DNA of 64,000 bases from Archangium violaceum (GCF_016859125.1 NZ_CP069338.1:4217501-4281500); one strand, 5' to 3'. Positions 26,092 to 35,147 are shown, counted from the stretch's first letter. Numbers and translations are program-made. The notes: a model not told the origin generated them from the sequence alone.

Positions 26092-27408
26092 ATGCTTCCC
26101 CTTCTCGTCCACTTCACCTTCACGGCCCTGTGGTCCCAACTCCTGCTGTACGCCGTGGCGCTCGCCGCCGTGGCGTACATCGCCTACAACGGCTGGCGTA
26201 ACGCCGAGGGGACGCCCGGAGCCAGGGGCGAGAAGCCCGCGGCGCCCACGTCCGGGCAGCGGATGACGCGCGCTCTCTCCTATGGGGCCTTCGCGGCGGC
26301 CCTCGCGTGGTTCGGCCTGCGCTACGCGCTGCCCGCGAGCGCCATCCCGGGAGGAAAGGGCGAGGGCATCCCCGTCCACACCTACGGCGTGCTGCTGGCC
26401 ACCGGGTTCATCACCGCGGCGTCCGTGGCGGCGCGGCTGGCCCAGGAGGAGTGGCGCAAGCTCACGTGGGTGCCGGATGCCCAGGGAGGCGGTCAGTGGG
26501 TGGACACCGAGGGCCCTCGCAAGCGCGAGGCGATCCTCGACCTGTCCTTCTACGTGCTGGTGGGCGGCCTCGTGGGCAGCCGCGTCCTCTTCGTGCTCGT
26601 CAACTGGCAGGACTACGCGCGCGACTGGACGCAGGTCTTCTCGCTGGGCGGCGGGCTCGTCTTCTACGGTGGCCTCATCGGCGCGGCCCTGGCGGCCTGG
26701 TACTTCGCGCGCAAGAACGGCATGGACTTCCTGCGCCTGGCGGACGTGGCCATCCCCACGGTGTCGCTCGGCCAGTGCCTGGGGCGGCTGGGGTGCTTCT
26801 CCGCCGGCTGCTGCTGGGGGGACGTCACCGCGGCCGGCTCGCGCTTCATGGCCCACTTCCCCGGCTCCGGGCTGGCCAGGGACCTCTTCGGACGGCTCGG
26901 GGGCACCTCCAGCCTCGCCTTCCAGTCGCAGGCGCAGGACCACCGCTACGTGGTGGAGGCCACCGGGGAAATCCTGCATCACGCGGCTCCTGGCGCGGTG
27001 CGCATCTCCGAGTGGGTGGCCCAGCACGGCACCACGCTGCCGGTGTACCCCACGCAAATCTACGAGTCCGTGGGTCAGCTCGTCCTCTTCCTGGCGCTGC
27101 TGTACGCCCGGCGCTTCCGGCGCTTCCACGGGCAGATCTTCGCCCTGTGGCTGATGTGCTACGCGGTGCTGCGCACCTCGGTGGAGCTGTTCCGGGGCGA
27201 CGTCGAGCGCGGCACCCTGAATGGCCTGTTGCGCTCCCTGGGCGCCTCGGGGCTGGCCGACGCGGTGCCCCTGGAGGCCTGGTACAACATCTCCACCAGC
27301 CAGTTCATCTCCCTGTGTATGTTCACCTTTGGCGCTACTTTGCTGTACCGGCGGATCCGCCAGGCAAGCGAGGCGCCTGGCGTGGGTCCGACACCGAGCC
27401 CGGCATGA
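26092..27408 (+). CDS. lgt: Prolipoprotein diacylglyceryl transferase
   Basis: 438 aa, longer than the usual 260-300. It transfers diacylglyceryl from phosphatidylglycerol to the lipobox cysteine in the inner membrane. Family signatures are GGGLVFYGGLIGAALAAW and GQCLGRLGCFSAGCCWG, with several membrane helices. Extra length comes from about 80 N-terminal residues before the VHTYGVLL helix, a charged loop (EEWRKLTWVPDAQGGG) and an insertion after the GCCWG motif. ATG 26092 is preferred; a GTG at 26059 is possible. It directly follows the two lspA genes, so the first two steps of lipoprotein maturation are encoded together. Confidence 0.93.
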   Translation: MLPLLVHFTFTALWSQLLLYAVALAAVAYIAYNGWRNAEGTPGARGEKPAAPTSGQRMTRALSYGAFAAALAWFGLRYALPASAIPGGKGEGIPVHTYGVLLATGFITAASVAARLAQEEWRKLTWVPDAQGGGQWVDTEGPRKREAILDLSFYVLVGGLVGSRVLFVLVNWQDYARDWTQVFSLGGGLVFYGGLIGAALAAWYFARKNGMDFLRLADVAIPTVSLGQCLGRLGCFSAGCCWGDVTAAGSRFMAHFPGSGLARDLFGRLGGTSSLAFQSQAQDHRYVVEATGEILHHAAPGAVRISEWVAQHGTTLPVYPTQIYESVGQLVLFLALLYARRFRRFHGQIFALWLMCYAVLRTSVELFRGDVERGTLNGLLRSLGASGLADAVPLEAWYNISTSQFISLCMFTFGATLLYRRIRQASEAPGVGPTPSPA

Positions 27409-27449
27409 GGTTGATCCCAGGTCGCGTCTTGGGGACACTCTGAGAGCCC

Positions 27450-28454
27450 ATGTCGTACGAGCCCTCGAAATCGAAGACCGGCGCCTCGGCGAAGTCCTCC
27501 GCCCGGCTGGCCGCTGCCACCAGCGACACGAAGTCCGGCATGCCCACGAAGTCGGGCAGCGAGCAGGCCTTCCAGGAGTGCGACGCCATCGAAGCGGAAC
27601 TGGCCGCGTTGAAGGTGACCTACGAGCAGTACTTCCTGGGGATGGAGCGCGTACCGCCCACGCGCCAGTACGAGGACCTCAAGAAGCGGGTGGAGCGGCT
27701 CAAGAGCAGCTTCGTGCGCAATACCGCGGCCAAGTTCCGCGTGCAGTCCATCCACGGCAAGTTCGTCACCTACGAGCGGCTGTGGCAGCGCACGCTGCTG
27801 GAAATCGAGAACGGCACCTACAAGCGCGACCTCGTCAAGGCGAAGCGCCGCGTCGAGAAGCAGAAGAAGCCAGACGCCAACAGGTCCCGCTCCCAGGAAG
27901 TGGTGGAGCTGCCCGACGAGGACTTCGACGTGGAGGAGGTGTCGGGGTCGGTGCCCTTCCGGGGCGTGCCGTCGGTGGCGCCGCTGGTGCCGTCGGTCGC
28001 CCCGTTGGTGCCGTCGGTGGCGCCGCTGGTGCCGTCGGTGGCGCCCGTGACGCCGCCCCGGGGCACGGGCGTCCCGTCGATTCCTTCCGTCGCGCCGCTG
28101 GTGCCGTCGGTGGCGCCCGTGGTGCCGCGCGTCGCGCCCGTGACTCCCGCGATTCCGCCCGTGGCCCCCGTGGCGGCTCGTCCGCCCGCGGCTCCCAGGC
28201 CCGCGGCGCCGCGTCCCGCCTCGGCGAGCGGCCCCACCCAGCTCTCCGACGACAACCTGAAGTCCGTCTACAACGCGTACGTCGCCGCCAAGCGCCGCAA
28301 CAACGAGGACACGTCGAAGATGAGCTACGACTCCATCGCCGCCTCGCTGCGCAAGCAGGTGCCGGAGCTGATGAAGCAGCACGGCGCGAAGTCGGTGGAG
28401 TTCAAGGTCGTCATCAAGGACGGCAAGGCCGTGCTCAAGGCCGTCCCGAAGTAA
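27450..28454 (+). CDS. Conserved myxobacterial-type protein with VPSVAPL repeats
   Basis: 334 aa. Residues about 35-145 are a charged helical domain (ECDAIEAELAALKVTYEQYF, RRVEKQKK). Residues 168-260 are a Pro/Val/Ala linker built on a seven-residue VPSVAPL unit. Residues about 265-334 are a compact domain ending in VEFKVVIKDGKAVLKAVPK. That last pattern recalls the MXAN_5187 C-terminal domain of myxobacteria; this is from memory and not certain. No signal peptide or membrane helix. It lies 12 nt before the kdsC-like gene, probably in one transcript. Function unknown. Confidence 0.6.
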   Translation: MSYEPSKSKTGASAKSSARLAAATSDTKSGMPTKSGSEQAFQECDAIEAELAALKVTYEQYFLGMERVPPTRQYEDLKKRVERLKSSFVRNTAAKFRVQSIHGKFVTYERLWQRTLLEIENGTYKRDLVKAKRRVEKQKKPDANRSRSQEVVELPDEDFDVEEVSGSVPFRGVPSVAPLVPSVAPLVPSVAPLVPSVAPVTPPRGTGVPSIPSVAPLVPSVAPVVPRVAPVTPAIPPVAPVAARPPAAPRPAAPRPASASGPTQLSDDNLKSVYNAYVAAKRRNNEDTSKMSYDSIAASLRKQVPELMKQHGAKSVEFKVVIKDGKAVLKAVPK

Positions 28455-28466
28455 GAGCGTGCGCGG

Positions 28467-28976
28467 ATGAACCAGAACCTCGAGGCGCTCAAGGCGCGGG
28501 TGAGCCAGCTGTCGGTGATGATCTTCGACATCGACGGCACGCTCACCGACGGGCGCATCTTCTGGGTACCCAACTCGGGCTGGACGCAGATGTACAGCGT
28601 GCGCGACGGCATGGGCATCAAGCGGCTGCAGGAGGCGGGGCTGGAGGTGGCGGCCATCTCCGGCGGTGACAGCCTCTCGGCGCAGATGCGGATGCAGTCG
28701 CTGGGCCTCAAGCACGTGCACTTCGGCAGCCAGGACAAGGTGGCCCACTTCGAGAAGCTGCTGGCGCTCTTGAACGTGACGGCGGACCGGTGTGGGTACA
28801 TGGGCGACGAGCTGGTGGACCTGCCGCTGCTCAAGGCGGTGGGGTTCTCCGCGGCACCCCCCGAGGCTCCGGACGAGGTCCGTTCACAAGTGCACTACGT
28901 GGCGCAGCGGCCGGCGGGCTTCGGCGCGGCGCGCGAGGTGTGTGAGTTCATTTTGCGTCATCGGCAGGCCCCCTGA
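28467..28976 (+). CDS. kdsC: KdsC-like HAD phosphatase (3-deoxy-D-manno-octulosonate 8-phosphate type)
   Basis: 169 aa, normal for the KdsC subfamily of HAD hydrolases without a cap domain. Motif I is MIFDIDGTLTDG (nucleophile D and acid D). Motif II lies in VAAISGGDS, and motif IV in GYMGDELVDLPLL. The segment SVRDGMGIKRLQEAG is typical of KdsC. The enzyme dephosphorylates KDO-8-phosphate for lipopolysaccharide core synthesis. Related YrbI-like phosphatases act on other sugar acids, so the substrate is likely but not certain. No other KDO gene is near. Confidence 0.85.
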   Translation: MNQNLEALKARVSQLSVMIFDIDGTLTDGRIFWVPNSGWTQMYSVRDGMGIKRLQEAGLEVAAISGGDSLSAQMRMQSLGLKHVHFGSQDKVAHFEKLLALLNVTADRCGYMGDELVDLPLLKAVGFSAAPPEAPDEVRSQVHYVAQRPAGFGAAREVCEFILRHRQAP

Positions 28977-29155
28977 GGGCCGCCGGGGACGGGCCCGGCG
29001 TCATTTCTTGAAATCCGTTGAATGAAGAAGGTGTCAATCCGCGCCAGCGGAGGTTGTGCCGGTGGGGGGAGCTTCTTAGTTTCCGCCACGCGTCGAGGCC
29101 CCGCCTGACGCTCGTGGACGTGGACTGGCACATGCACCGGACTTCGAGGTGGGCG

Positions 29156-29542
29156 ATGGCAGGAGGGACGCGGAGGTGGGGGCTCGGGCTCGTGGCCGTG
29201 CTGTGTCTGGCGAGCGGCTGCGTGGAGCCCCCCGAGGACGCGGAGGCCCGCCTCGCGGAGCTGCAGGCCGAGGAAGAGCTCATGGACGAGGCGCTCGACG
29301 AGGTGGAGACGCGGCTGCTCGGCAACCAGGCCATGATGCACCTGTGGGCGGAGCTGGGACGGCGGCACCAGGAGGTGTCGGCCATCCAGTGCCGCGTGTC
29401 GGACGAGCACCTGATGGGGATGGCGAAGCACTACGCGCGCATGGAGGAGAAGGCGCGCCGCATCAAGAAGAGCCGCAGCATGGCCGCGGTGGACTCCACG
29501 GTGCTCACCTCGGGCAAGCGGGAGCCGCTGAGCAACAACTAA
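29156..29542 (+). CDS. Small lipoprotein of unknown function
   Basis: 128 aa. ATG 29156 is chosen because GAGGTGG lies just upstream and the signal peptide is then of normal length; ATG 29132 is possible. The signal ends in LCLASGC, a good lipobox. The mature protein is short, acidic and mainly helical (AEARLAELQAEEELMDEALDEV), then GNQAMMHLWAELGRRHQEVS, and ends in a basic segment. No domain recognised. The 179 nt before it, after kdsC, hold no clear gene. Confidence 0.65.
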   Translation: MAGGTRRWGLGLVAVLCLASGCVEPPEDAEARLAELQAEEELMDEALDEVETRLLGNQAMMHLWAELGRRHQEVSAIQCRVSDEHLMGMAKHYARMEEKARRIKKSRSMAAVDSTVLTSGKREPLSNN

Positions 29543-29611
29543 CCCCGCGGCCGGGCGGACGGGCGCCGGCTTCCGTGACGAAGCGTCCGATTCCGGATAC
29601 AACGCCGGGCC

Positions 29612-29866
29612 GTGAGAACCCGGATTGGAGCACTCGTCCTTGCTGTCGTGGCCGGGCTCGCCGGCTGCGGCACCTCTCCTCCTCCCGAGGAGTGTGGTCA
29701 GAAGCAGTTGACCGACGGCCAGGGGAGCGTCTACCGCTGTATCGCTTCCGAGGACTGTCCTCGTTCCTCGGGCGTGACGCTGTGCGTCAGCGATACCGAC
29801 GTCCTGGATGCGTGCATCCGATGCCTGGATACCGAGTGTGTCCGTGTCTTCCCGGAGGCCTGCTAG
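29612..29866 (+). CDS. Small cysteine-rich lipoprotein
   Basis: 84 aa from GTG at 29612. The signal peptide VRTRIGALVLAVVAGLAGC has a good lipobox (LAGC). The mature 66 residues contain seven further cysteines (PEECGQ, YRCIA, EDCP, TLCV, DACIRC, TECV, EAC), which implies disulfides outside the cytoplasm. No family recognised. Its stop overlaps the start of the TPR lipoprotein by one base (TAGTG), so they are coupled. Confidence 0.62.
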   Translation: MRTRIGALVLAVVAGLAGCGTSPPPEECGQKQLTDGQGSVYRCIASEDCPRSSGVTLCVSDTDVLDACIRCLDTECVRVFPEAC

Positions 29867-30819
29867 TGCGGCGCCTGACGCTCCTCCTGGCCCTCGCGCT
29901 CGCCCCGGGCTGCACCCGCGACGGCGCCACCGACCACATGCAACGCGCGCGCGACTCCATCTTCGAGAAGCGCCCCGAAGAGGCGCTCGTGGAGTACCGC
30001 AAGGCACTGGATGAGCTGCGCAGGGATGAGTCCGCGCAGGCCCAGGTGCTCAAGGCCCGTGCCCTCAAGGGCGCCGCGGACGTGTACTGGCTCGAGCTGC
30101 GCAAGGTGAAGGAGGCGGTGAGCGTCTACAAGGAGCTCATCGCCCAGTGTCCCGAATCGCCCGAGGCGCTGGAAGCCCGCGTGGTGCTCGCCGAGCTGCT
30201 GCGCGTGCACTTCCGCGACCTGCGCGGCGCCATCGATCAGCTCACCGCCGCGCTGGCTCGCAACCCGCCCCAGGGCGCCGAGCTGCACTACCAGGTGGCC
30301 AAGCTGTACTTCGAGCTGCAGGACTACCAGCAGTGCGTGCTGGAGACGCGCAAGCTGACGGAGCGCTTCGCCACCAGCGCCTTCGTGGATGACTCCATCT
30401 TCCTGCAGGCCCAGGCGCTGCACATGCAGGCCGTGCATCTGCCGACCAGCATGGCCGAGGTGCAGCGCTACCGCCAGGAGGCCTCGCGCACGTACGCGGA
30501 CCTCATCACGCGCTTCCCGGACTCGGAGCTGGCGCCCCACGCCGCCTTCGAGATGGGGAAGATCAAGGCCGAGTCCGGGGACAACGAGAAGGCCATCGAG
30601 ACGTGGGTCCAGGCGCTGAAGAACCACCCGGACCCCGCCATGGTGCAGGACGCCATCGCCCGGGCCCGCCGCCGCATCGCCGCGACGACGCCGGAGCATC
30701 TCGACCGCAAGGCCGCCTTCAGCCGAGGCCCCGCTCCCACTCCCCGCAAGAAACACCGCAACTCGGTGGAGGCGGTGGGCGGCTCGGCCGAGGAAGCCGC
30801 CCGCGACTACGGCGACTGA
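29866..30819 (+). CDS. TPR-repeat lipoprotein
   Basis: 317 aa from GTG at 29866, with CGGAGG 5-10 nt upstream and a one-base overlap with the previous stop. A short signal peptide ends in LALAPGC (lipobox). The body is helical with several tetratricopeptide-like repeats (EEALVEYRKALDELR, KEAVSVYKELIAQCPES, YADLITRFPDSELAPHAAFEMGKI, EKAIETWVQALKNHPD), similar in style to BamD/YbgF-like outer membrane lipoproteins. The C-terminus is basic and disordered. TPR proteins serve as scaffolds; the partner is unknown. Confidence 0.75.
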   Translation: MRRLTLLLALALAPGCTRDGATDHMQRARDSIFEKRPEEALVEYRKALDELRRDESAQAQVLKARALKGAADVYWLELRKVKEAVSVYKELIAQCPESPEALEARVVLAELLRVHFRDLRGAIDQLTAALARNPPQGAELHYQVAKLYFELQDYQQCVLETRKLTERFATSAFVDDSIFLQAQALHMQAVHLPTSMAEVQRYRQEASRTYADLITRFPDSELAPHAAFEMGKIKAESGDNEKAIETWVQALKNHPDPAMVQDAIARARRRIAATTPEHLDRKAAFSRGPAPTPRKKHRNSVEAVGGSAEEAARDYGD

Positions 30820-30831
30820 CACGCCGCTGCT

Positions 30832-30852
30832 CCCTCTCCCGAGGGGAGAGGG
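30832..30852. terminator. Palindrome CCCTCTCCC-GAG-GGGAGAGGG between convergent genes
   Basis: A perfect 9-bp stem lies between the plus-strand TPR gene and the minus-strand gene ending at 30878. It is probably a bidirectional terminator, although no long T-run follows. The same 9-bp stem recurs at 48570 and 54730, so it may belong to a REP-like repeat family. Confidence 0.5.
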
Positions 30853-30877
30853 GAAGGGGTCGCGGTTTTCCCCGGGG

Positions 30878-31807
30878 TCACGCCGGGACGCCCTCCAGCA
30901 CGGTCTCGAAGAGAGGGGCGGCTCGGGCCGGGTCATCCGCGTCCGCCACGAGCAGCAGGTGGATGCGGCCGCGCTCCACCCTCGCGTCCACGCCCTCCAG
31001 CTTCACCTTCGCGTCCACCCCGTCGAGGAACATCGGCGAGCCGTCCGGGGCCAGCACGCCCACCGCCGAGCCCATCACCGTGCCATCCGCGTAGGCATCA
31101 CGGGTGTCCTCGGCGGCGGCGGTGAAGACGATGCGGCCGTCCGGTAGGGGCGCGGCGTCCGTGAAGGACAGGCGCACGTTGCCCGAGCGGCCCAGCTCCC
31201 AGCGGCGCACGGTGCGCACCACGTCCGGCTGCAGGGGCTCGCCCGCCTCCAGCGTGCGCAGCACCCGGCCCGCGTCCAGGTCCACCACCGCGTCCGCTCC
31301 CTGGTCCCCGGTGCCTCGGTTGAGCAGGCGCAGGCGGGGGCCGGACACCGCCGCGCCCTCCACGTTGAGCGGCCCCAGCTCCCGGGTGAGCTGCGTGTAG
31401 AGGCTGGTGAAGTCCACCTCGCGCACCGGGCCGGCGAGGCTCCCGTCCGCCGCGAGCGGCACCAGCACTCCCTTCATCCGCACCGACGTGCTCCCCGAGG
31501 GCACCGCCAGTAGCGCCCCGTGTGGCGCGTCCGCGAGCGCGCCGAGCAGGCAGAGCGCCTCCAGGTCCGGCTTGAGCGCCTTGCGCGCCTTCGGCTCCAG
31601 CGGGAGCTCGCCCGGGAAGAGGCGCAGGAGCTGGCCGGGCGCATCGCCCTCGAGCGGGAAGGTGGCCAGGAAGAGCGAGTCGTCCGCGACGACGTGCAAC
31701 CAATTGCCCGTGCGCACCAGCCCACTCGCGGCGGACACGTGGGCATGGCCGCCCGGAGTCTCGGGCGCTTGCAGGGTCAGGTTCCGGCGCTGGGTGAGTC
31801 GGAGCAT
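30878..31807 (-). CDS. Predicted beta-propeller-like protein (DUF6929-like)
   Basis: 309 aa, start placed at MLRLTQRRNLTL (31807); nine further upstream residues are possible. No signal peptide. The sequence is a run of short beta strands and turns with recurring D-G patterns (LAVPSGSTSVRMKGVLVPLAADGSL, VVDLDAGRVLRTLEAGE, PLPDGRIVFTAAAEDT), as in beta-propeller proteins. The family name is from memory and uncertain. No catalytic motif seen. It stands alone, convergent with the TPR lipoprotein gene. Confidence 0.5.
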   Translation of the reverse strand: MLRLTQRRNLTLQAPETPGGHAHVSAASGLVRTGNWLHVVADDSLFLATFPLEGDAPGQLLRLFPGELPLEPKARKALKPDLEALCLLGALADAPHGALLAVPSGSTSVRMKGVLVPLAADGSLAGPVREVDFTSLYTQLTRELGPLNVEGAAVSGPRLRLLNRGTGDQGADAVVDLDAGRVLRTLEAGEPLQPDVVRTVRRWELGRSGNVRLSFTDAAPLPDGRIVFTAAAEDTRDAYADGTVMGSAVGVLAPDGSPMFLDGVDAKVKLEGVDARVERGRIHLLLVADADDPARAAPLFETVLEGVPA

Positions 31808-32260
31808 GGGACGCAAGATTACATCTCCGAGCACTCCGGCCCAGGCCGAGGCGCCGTCGTGTACTCCCGGCGAGCCGCTCTTCGCGCCAACGACTGCTCA
31901 TCGGCGGGACGATGGAAGGGCTCATGCTCCTGGACGTGGTGCGGCCAGCGGCGTGATTTGATGGGTTTTCAACATCTCTCCCTCGCGCCCCTGCTCGCGC
32001 GGGGAGCGGGCTGGGGTGGGGGCCTTCCCCCCGGATACCCCCACCCCAGCGCTCGTCACGGCAACCCGGTGACAGCATGCTTTCGGGCGCGGGAACGTAT
32101 AAAACCACCGTCGCGGATAGTTCACCTACTCCCGATAATCCGTAAAACCAGGAAGTGGCGGCGCGGTGTAGACGAATGCATCGCGGGAATCAAGTCGCCA
32201 GCCGGCTGGTGATGAAGGCTGAAACCGGTGGGCACACACGCCGCGTGTTATGGAGCGCAC
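31808..32260. other. Intergenic region before hemL with a GC-rich inverted repeat
   Basis: No gene seen in these 453 nt. CTGGGGTGGGGG (32011-32022) and its exact inverse (32038-32049) form a 12-bp hairpin. An AT-richer stretch (GTATAAAACC near 32096-32106) could hold the hemL promoter. Confidence 0.45.
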
Positions 32261-33556
32261 ATGAACCACTCGCAGAGCAAGGCCCTCTTCTCCCGAGCGC
32301 AGGAGCGAATTCCCGGTGGAGTGAACTCCCCGGTGCGTGCCTTCCGGGGCGTCGGCGGTGAGCCCGTCTTCTTCAAGGAAGGCGCGGGCGCGTGGCTGAC
32401 GGACGTGGATGACAACCGGTACGTGGACCTGGTGGGGAGTTGGGGTCCGCTCATCCTGGGACATGCCTATCCGCCCATCGTGGAGGCCGTCGTCGAGGCG
32501 GCGCGCCGGGGCACCACCTTCGGAGCGCCCACGGATCTGGAAGTGCAGTTCGCCGAGCAGATCTGCGCCACGGTGCCGAGCGTGGAGAAGGTGCGGCTGG
32601 TCTCCAGCGGCACGGAGGCCACGGTGGCGGCGGTGCGGCTGGCGCGCGGCTTCACGGGCCGCAACTACATCCTCAAGTTCGAGGGCTGCTTCCACGGCGC
32701 GGGAGACCCGTTCCTGGTGAAGGCGGGCAGCGGCGTGGAGACGCTGGGGCTGCCGGACTCGCCGGGCGTGCCCAAGGAGGTGGCGAGCCTCACGCTGACG
32801 GCGCCCTTCAACGACCTGGGCGCGGTGGAGCGCCTGTTCGCGCAGCGGGCGCAGGACATCGCGTGCGCCATCATCGAGCCGGTGGTGGGCAACATGGGCG
32901 TGCTCATCCCCGAGGAGGGCTACCTGCAGGGCCTCCAGGCGCTGTGCCGCGCGCACGGGGTGCTCTTCGTCCTGGACGAGGTGATGACGGGCTTCCGGCT
33001 GGCCCGCGGCGGCGCGCAGGAGGTGTACGGCCTGCGTCCGGACCTGACCACGTTCGGCAAGGTGATCGGCGGCGGCATGCCGCTGGCGGCCTACGGCGGG
33101 CGGCGCGACATCATGTCGAAGATTGCTCCCGAGGGGCCGGTGTACCAGTCGGGCACGCTGTCGGGGAATCCGGTGGCGGTGGCCGCGGGCATCGCGAGCC
33201 TCCAGGCCCTGCGCGCCCCGGGCGTGTACGAGCGCCTGGACTTCGTCGGCCGGGAAATCGAGGCGGGCCTGCGCGCGGAGGCGAAGGAGGCCAACGTCCC
33301 CGTCACCATCAACCGCGTGGGCAGCATGTTCACCGTCTTCTTCACCGAGGGGCCGGTGTACGACTACCCGAGCGCGAAGAAGAGCGACACGGCGCGCTAC
33401 GGCCGCTTCTTCCACCAGATGTTGGAGGAGGGCGTGTACCTGCCGCCGAGCCAGTTCGAGGCGGCGTTCCTCTCGCTGTCCATCAACGAGCCCGAGGTGG
33501 CGCACATCCTCCGGGCGGCCCGCAAGGCATTCCGCTCGCTTGGACAAGGGGCCTGA
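32261..33556 (+). CDS. hemL: Glutamate-1-semialdehyde 2,1-aminomutase
   Basis: 431 aa, normal length. A PLP enzyme converting glutamate-1-semialdehyde to 5-aminolevulinate in C5-pathway haem synthesis. Visible features are ERIPGGVNSPVRAF at the start, SSGTEATVAAVRLARG, FEGCFHGAGD, the cofactor Asp in VLFVLDEVMTGFR, and the PLP lysine in TTFGKVIGGGMPLAAYGG. The ATG at 32261 (MNHSQSKALF) is preferred over one 11 codons upstream. Its last 17 nt overlap the start of the Ser/Thr kinase frame. Confidence 0.96.
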   Translation: MNHSQSKALFSRAQERIPGGVNSPVRAFRGVGGEPVFFKEGAGAWLTDVDDNRYVDLVGSWGPLILGHAYPPIVEAVVEAARRGTTFGAPTDLEVQFAEQICATVPSVEKVRLVSSGTEATVAAVRLARGFTGRNYILKFEGCFHGAGDPFLVKAGSGVETLGLPDSPGVPKEVASLTLTAPFNDLGAVERLFAQRAQDIACAIIEPVVGNMGVLIPEEGYLQGLQALCRAHGVLFVLDEVMTGFRLARGGAQEVYGLRPDLTTFGKVIGGGMPLAAYGGRRDIMSKIAPEGPVYQSGTLSGNPVAVAAGIASLQALRAPGVYERLDFVGREIEAGLRAEAKEANVPVTINRVGSMFTVFFTEGPVYDYPSAKKSDTARYGRFFHQMLEEGVYLPPSQFEAAFLSLSINEPEVAHILRAARKAFRSLGQGA

Positions 33557-34937
33557 GCAGGAGGCGTCGAGGCCGGGGTCCATCCCCTTCGGCCCCTACA
33601 CCCTGGTGCGGCGCATCGGGTACGGGGGGATGGGAGAGGTGTTCCTCGCGCGCGAGGAGGGGCCGGGCCGCGCCTGCGTGGTGAAGAAGGTGCTGCCCTC
33701 GCTGGCGGGGAACGCGCAGTTCCTCGCCCGCTTCCGGGACGAGGCGCGGGTGGTGCGGCGCCTGGCCCATCCCAACATCGCCCGCGTGTGGGCCATGGGC
33801 GAGGTGGCCGGAGAGCTCTACCTCGCCATGGAGTACGTGGAGGGCAAGACGCTCAACCGGCTCGCGTGGCGGCTGCGCAACCGGGGCCGGGTGCTGCCCG
33901 TGGCGCTGGTGCTGCTCATCGGCGAGCGGATGTGCCAGGGCCTGACGTACGCGCACGACGCGACGGACGAGTACGGCCAGCCGCTGCACCTGGTGCACCG
34001 CGACCTGTCGCCGGCCAACGTGTGCATCTCCTACGCGGGCGAGGTGAAGATCATCGACTTCGGCGCGGCGCAGTCCACGCTGAAGCAGGCGCAGACGGCG
34101 CCGAGCGTGGTGATGGGCAGCATCTCGTACATGGCGCCGGAGCAGGCGCGAAAGAAGCCCGTGGACCGGCGGGCGGACGTGTACGCCACGGGCGTGGTGC
34201 TCTGGGAGTTGCTCGCCTGGCAGCCGCTGGCGCAGCGGGGAGACGTCTCCGAGCGGTGGAAGCGCGCGGCGTACCCTCAATGGGAGCCGCCGGGCCGGCA
34301 CCGGGCGGGCCTGCCACCGGAGGTGGACGCGGTGGTGCTCCAGGCGCTGGCCACCGAGCCCGAGGCGCGCTTCCAGGACGCGGCGGCGTTCGGGGAGGCG
34401 CTCCGGGCCCTGCGGGAGAAGTTCGCGCCCAACGTGGGGGAGGCGGATCTGGCGCGGCTGATGGGGCAGGCCTTCGCGAAGGAGAAGGCGGTGGAGGATG
34501 GCGTGCTCGCGGAGCTGCTGCGAGGAGGGGCCGGGCCCCGGGCGCCCCTCACCGACAAGGAGCTGTCCTCCTTCGCGCCTCCCACCGCGCTGGCCTTCGA
34601 GCACCGGGCGCTCGATGCCCCCGCGGACTTCGTGCCCTCCGCGGAGGTCGAACTGGTGGAGGAGGCGAAGCCGGAGACGCCGGGCTCCGCCGGGACGCGG
34701 GCCCTGCTGACTCCGCGCTCGCGCGAGGTGCGGATGGCCTTCGACGTGGACGTCACCGGTGAGGCCGCCGTGGCGCGGCAGGGCGAGGTGTCCTCGCTGG
34801 TGCTGGCCATCGAGGAGGGCGGAGAGGGCGCCGCCATTGCTCCGGTGGACGGAACATCCCGGAAGGGGTGGCTCGCCGCGGGGCTGTTCCTCGTCGCGCT
34901 CGCGATGGGCTTCCTGGTGGTGTGGCTGCTGGGCTGA
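33540..34937 (+). CDS. Membrane-anchored eukaryotic-type Ser/Thr protein kinase
   Basis: About 465 aa. A TTG at 33540, inside the end of hemL, is the only plausible start before the kinase domain; no clear ribosome site precedes it. The kinase domain (about 17-290) has the glycine loop IGYGGMGEVFL, lysine in CVVKKVL, catalytic HRDLSPANVCI, DFGAAQS and the MAPEQARKK activation segment. A 130-residue linker follows, then a C-terminal transmembrane helix (GWLAAGLFLVALAMGFLVVWLLG) with almost nothing beyond it. The catalytic part is therefore cytoplasmic and there is no external sensor domain. Targets unknown; the stressosome operon begins 222 nt downstream. Confidence 0.88.
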   Translation: MDKGPEQEASRPGSIPFGPYTLVRRIGYGGMGEVFLAREEGPGRACVVKKVLPSLAGNAQFLARFRDEARVVRRLAHPNIARVWAMGEVAGELYLAMEYVEGKTLNRLAWRLRNRGRVLPVALVLLIGERMCQGLTYAHDATDEYGQPLHLVHRDLSPANVCISYAGEVKIIDFGAAQSTLKQAQTAPSVVMGSISYMAPEQARKKPVDRRADVYATGVVLWELLAWQPLAQRGDVSERWKRAAYPQWEPPGRHRAGLPPEVDAVVLQALATEPEARFQDAAAFGEALRALREKFAPNVGEADLARLMGQAFAKEKAVEDGVLAELLRGGAGPRAPLTDKELSSFAPPTALAFEHRALDAPADFVPSAEVELVEEAKPETPGSAGTRALLTPRSREVRMAFDVDVTGEAAVARQGEVSSLVLAIEEGGEGAAIAPVDGTSRKGWLAAGLFLVALAMGFLVVWLLG

Positions 34938-35147
34938 GGCACGCCCGTTCAGCCCGTCTGCTCCGACGGGTAAGTGGAACGATTCGAAAACCGTGCCAGC
35001 ACCGGCCGCGGGAATTTCACTCCCGGCCCGGCGGCTATCGTCCAGCAGGGTGCTCCGCGTGGAAGTGAACACACGAAAGCAGGTCCACGTCACAGGTGGA
35101 TTTCGACCCACGAGTGCCCCCCTGCCCATGTGTTACAGGCGGAGCCC

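Noticed and set aside
27960-28130. Regularly repeated short units, checked as a possible CRISPR array
   Set aside because: The repeats are in-frame codons for VPSVAPL without unique spacers. No CRISPR array was seen anywhere in the window.
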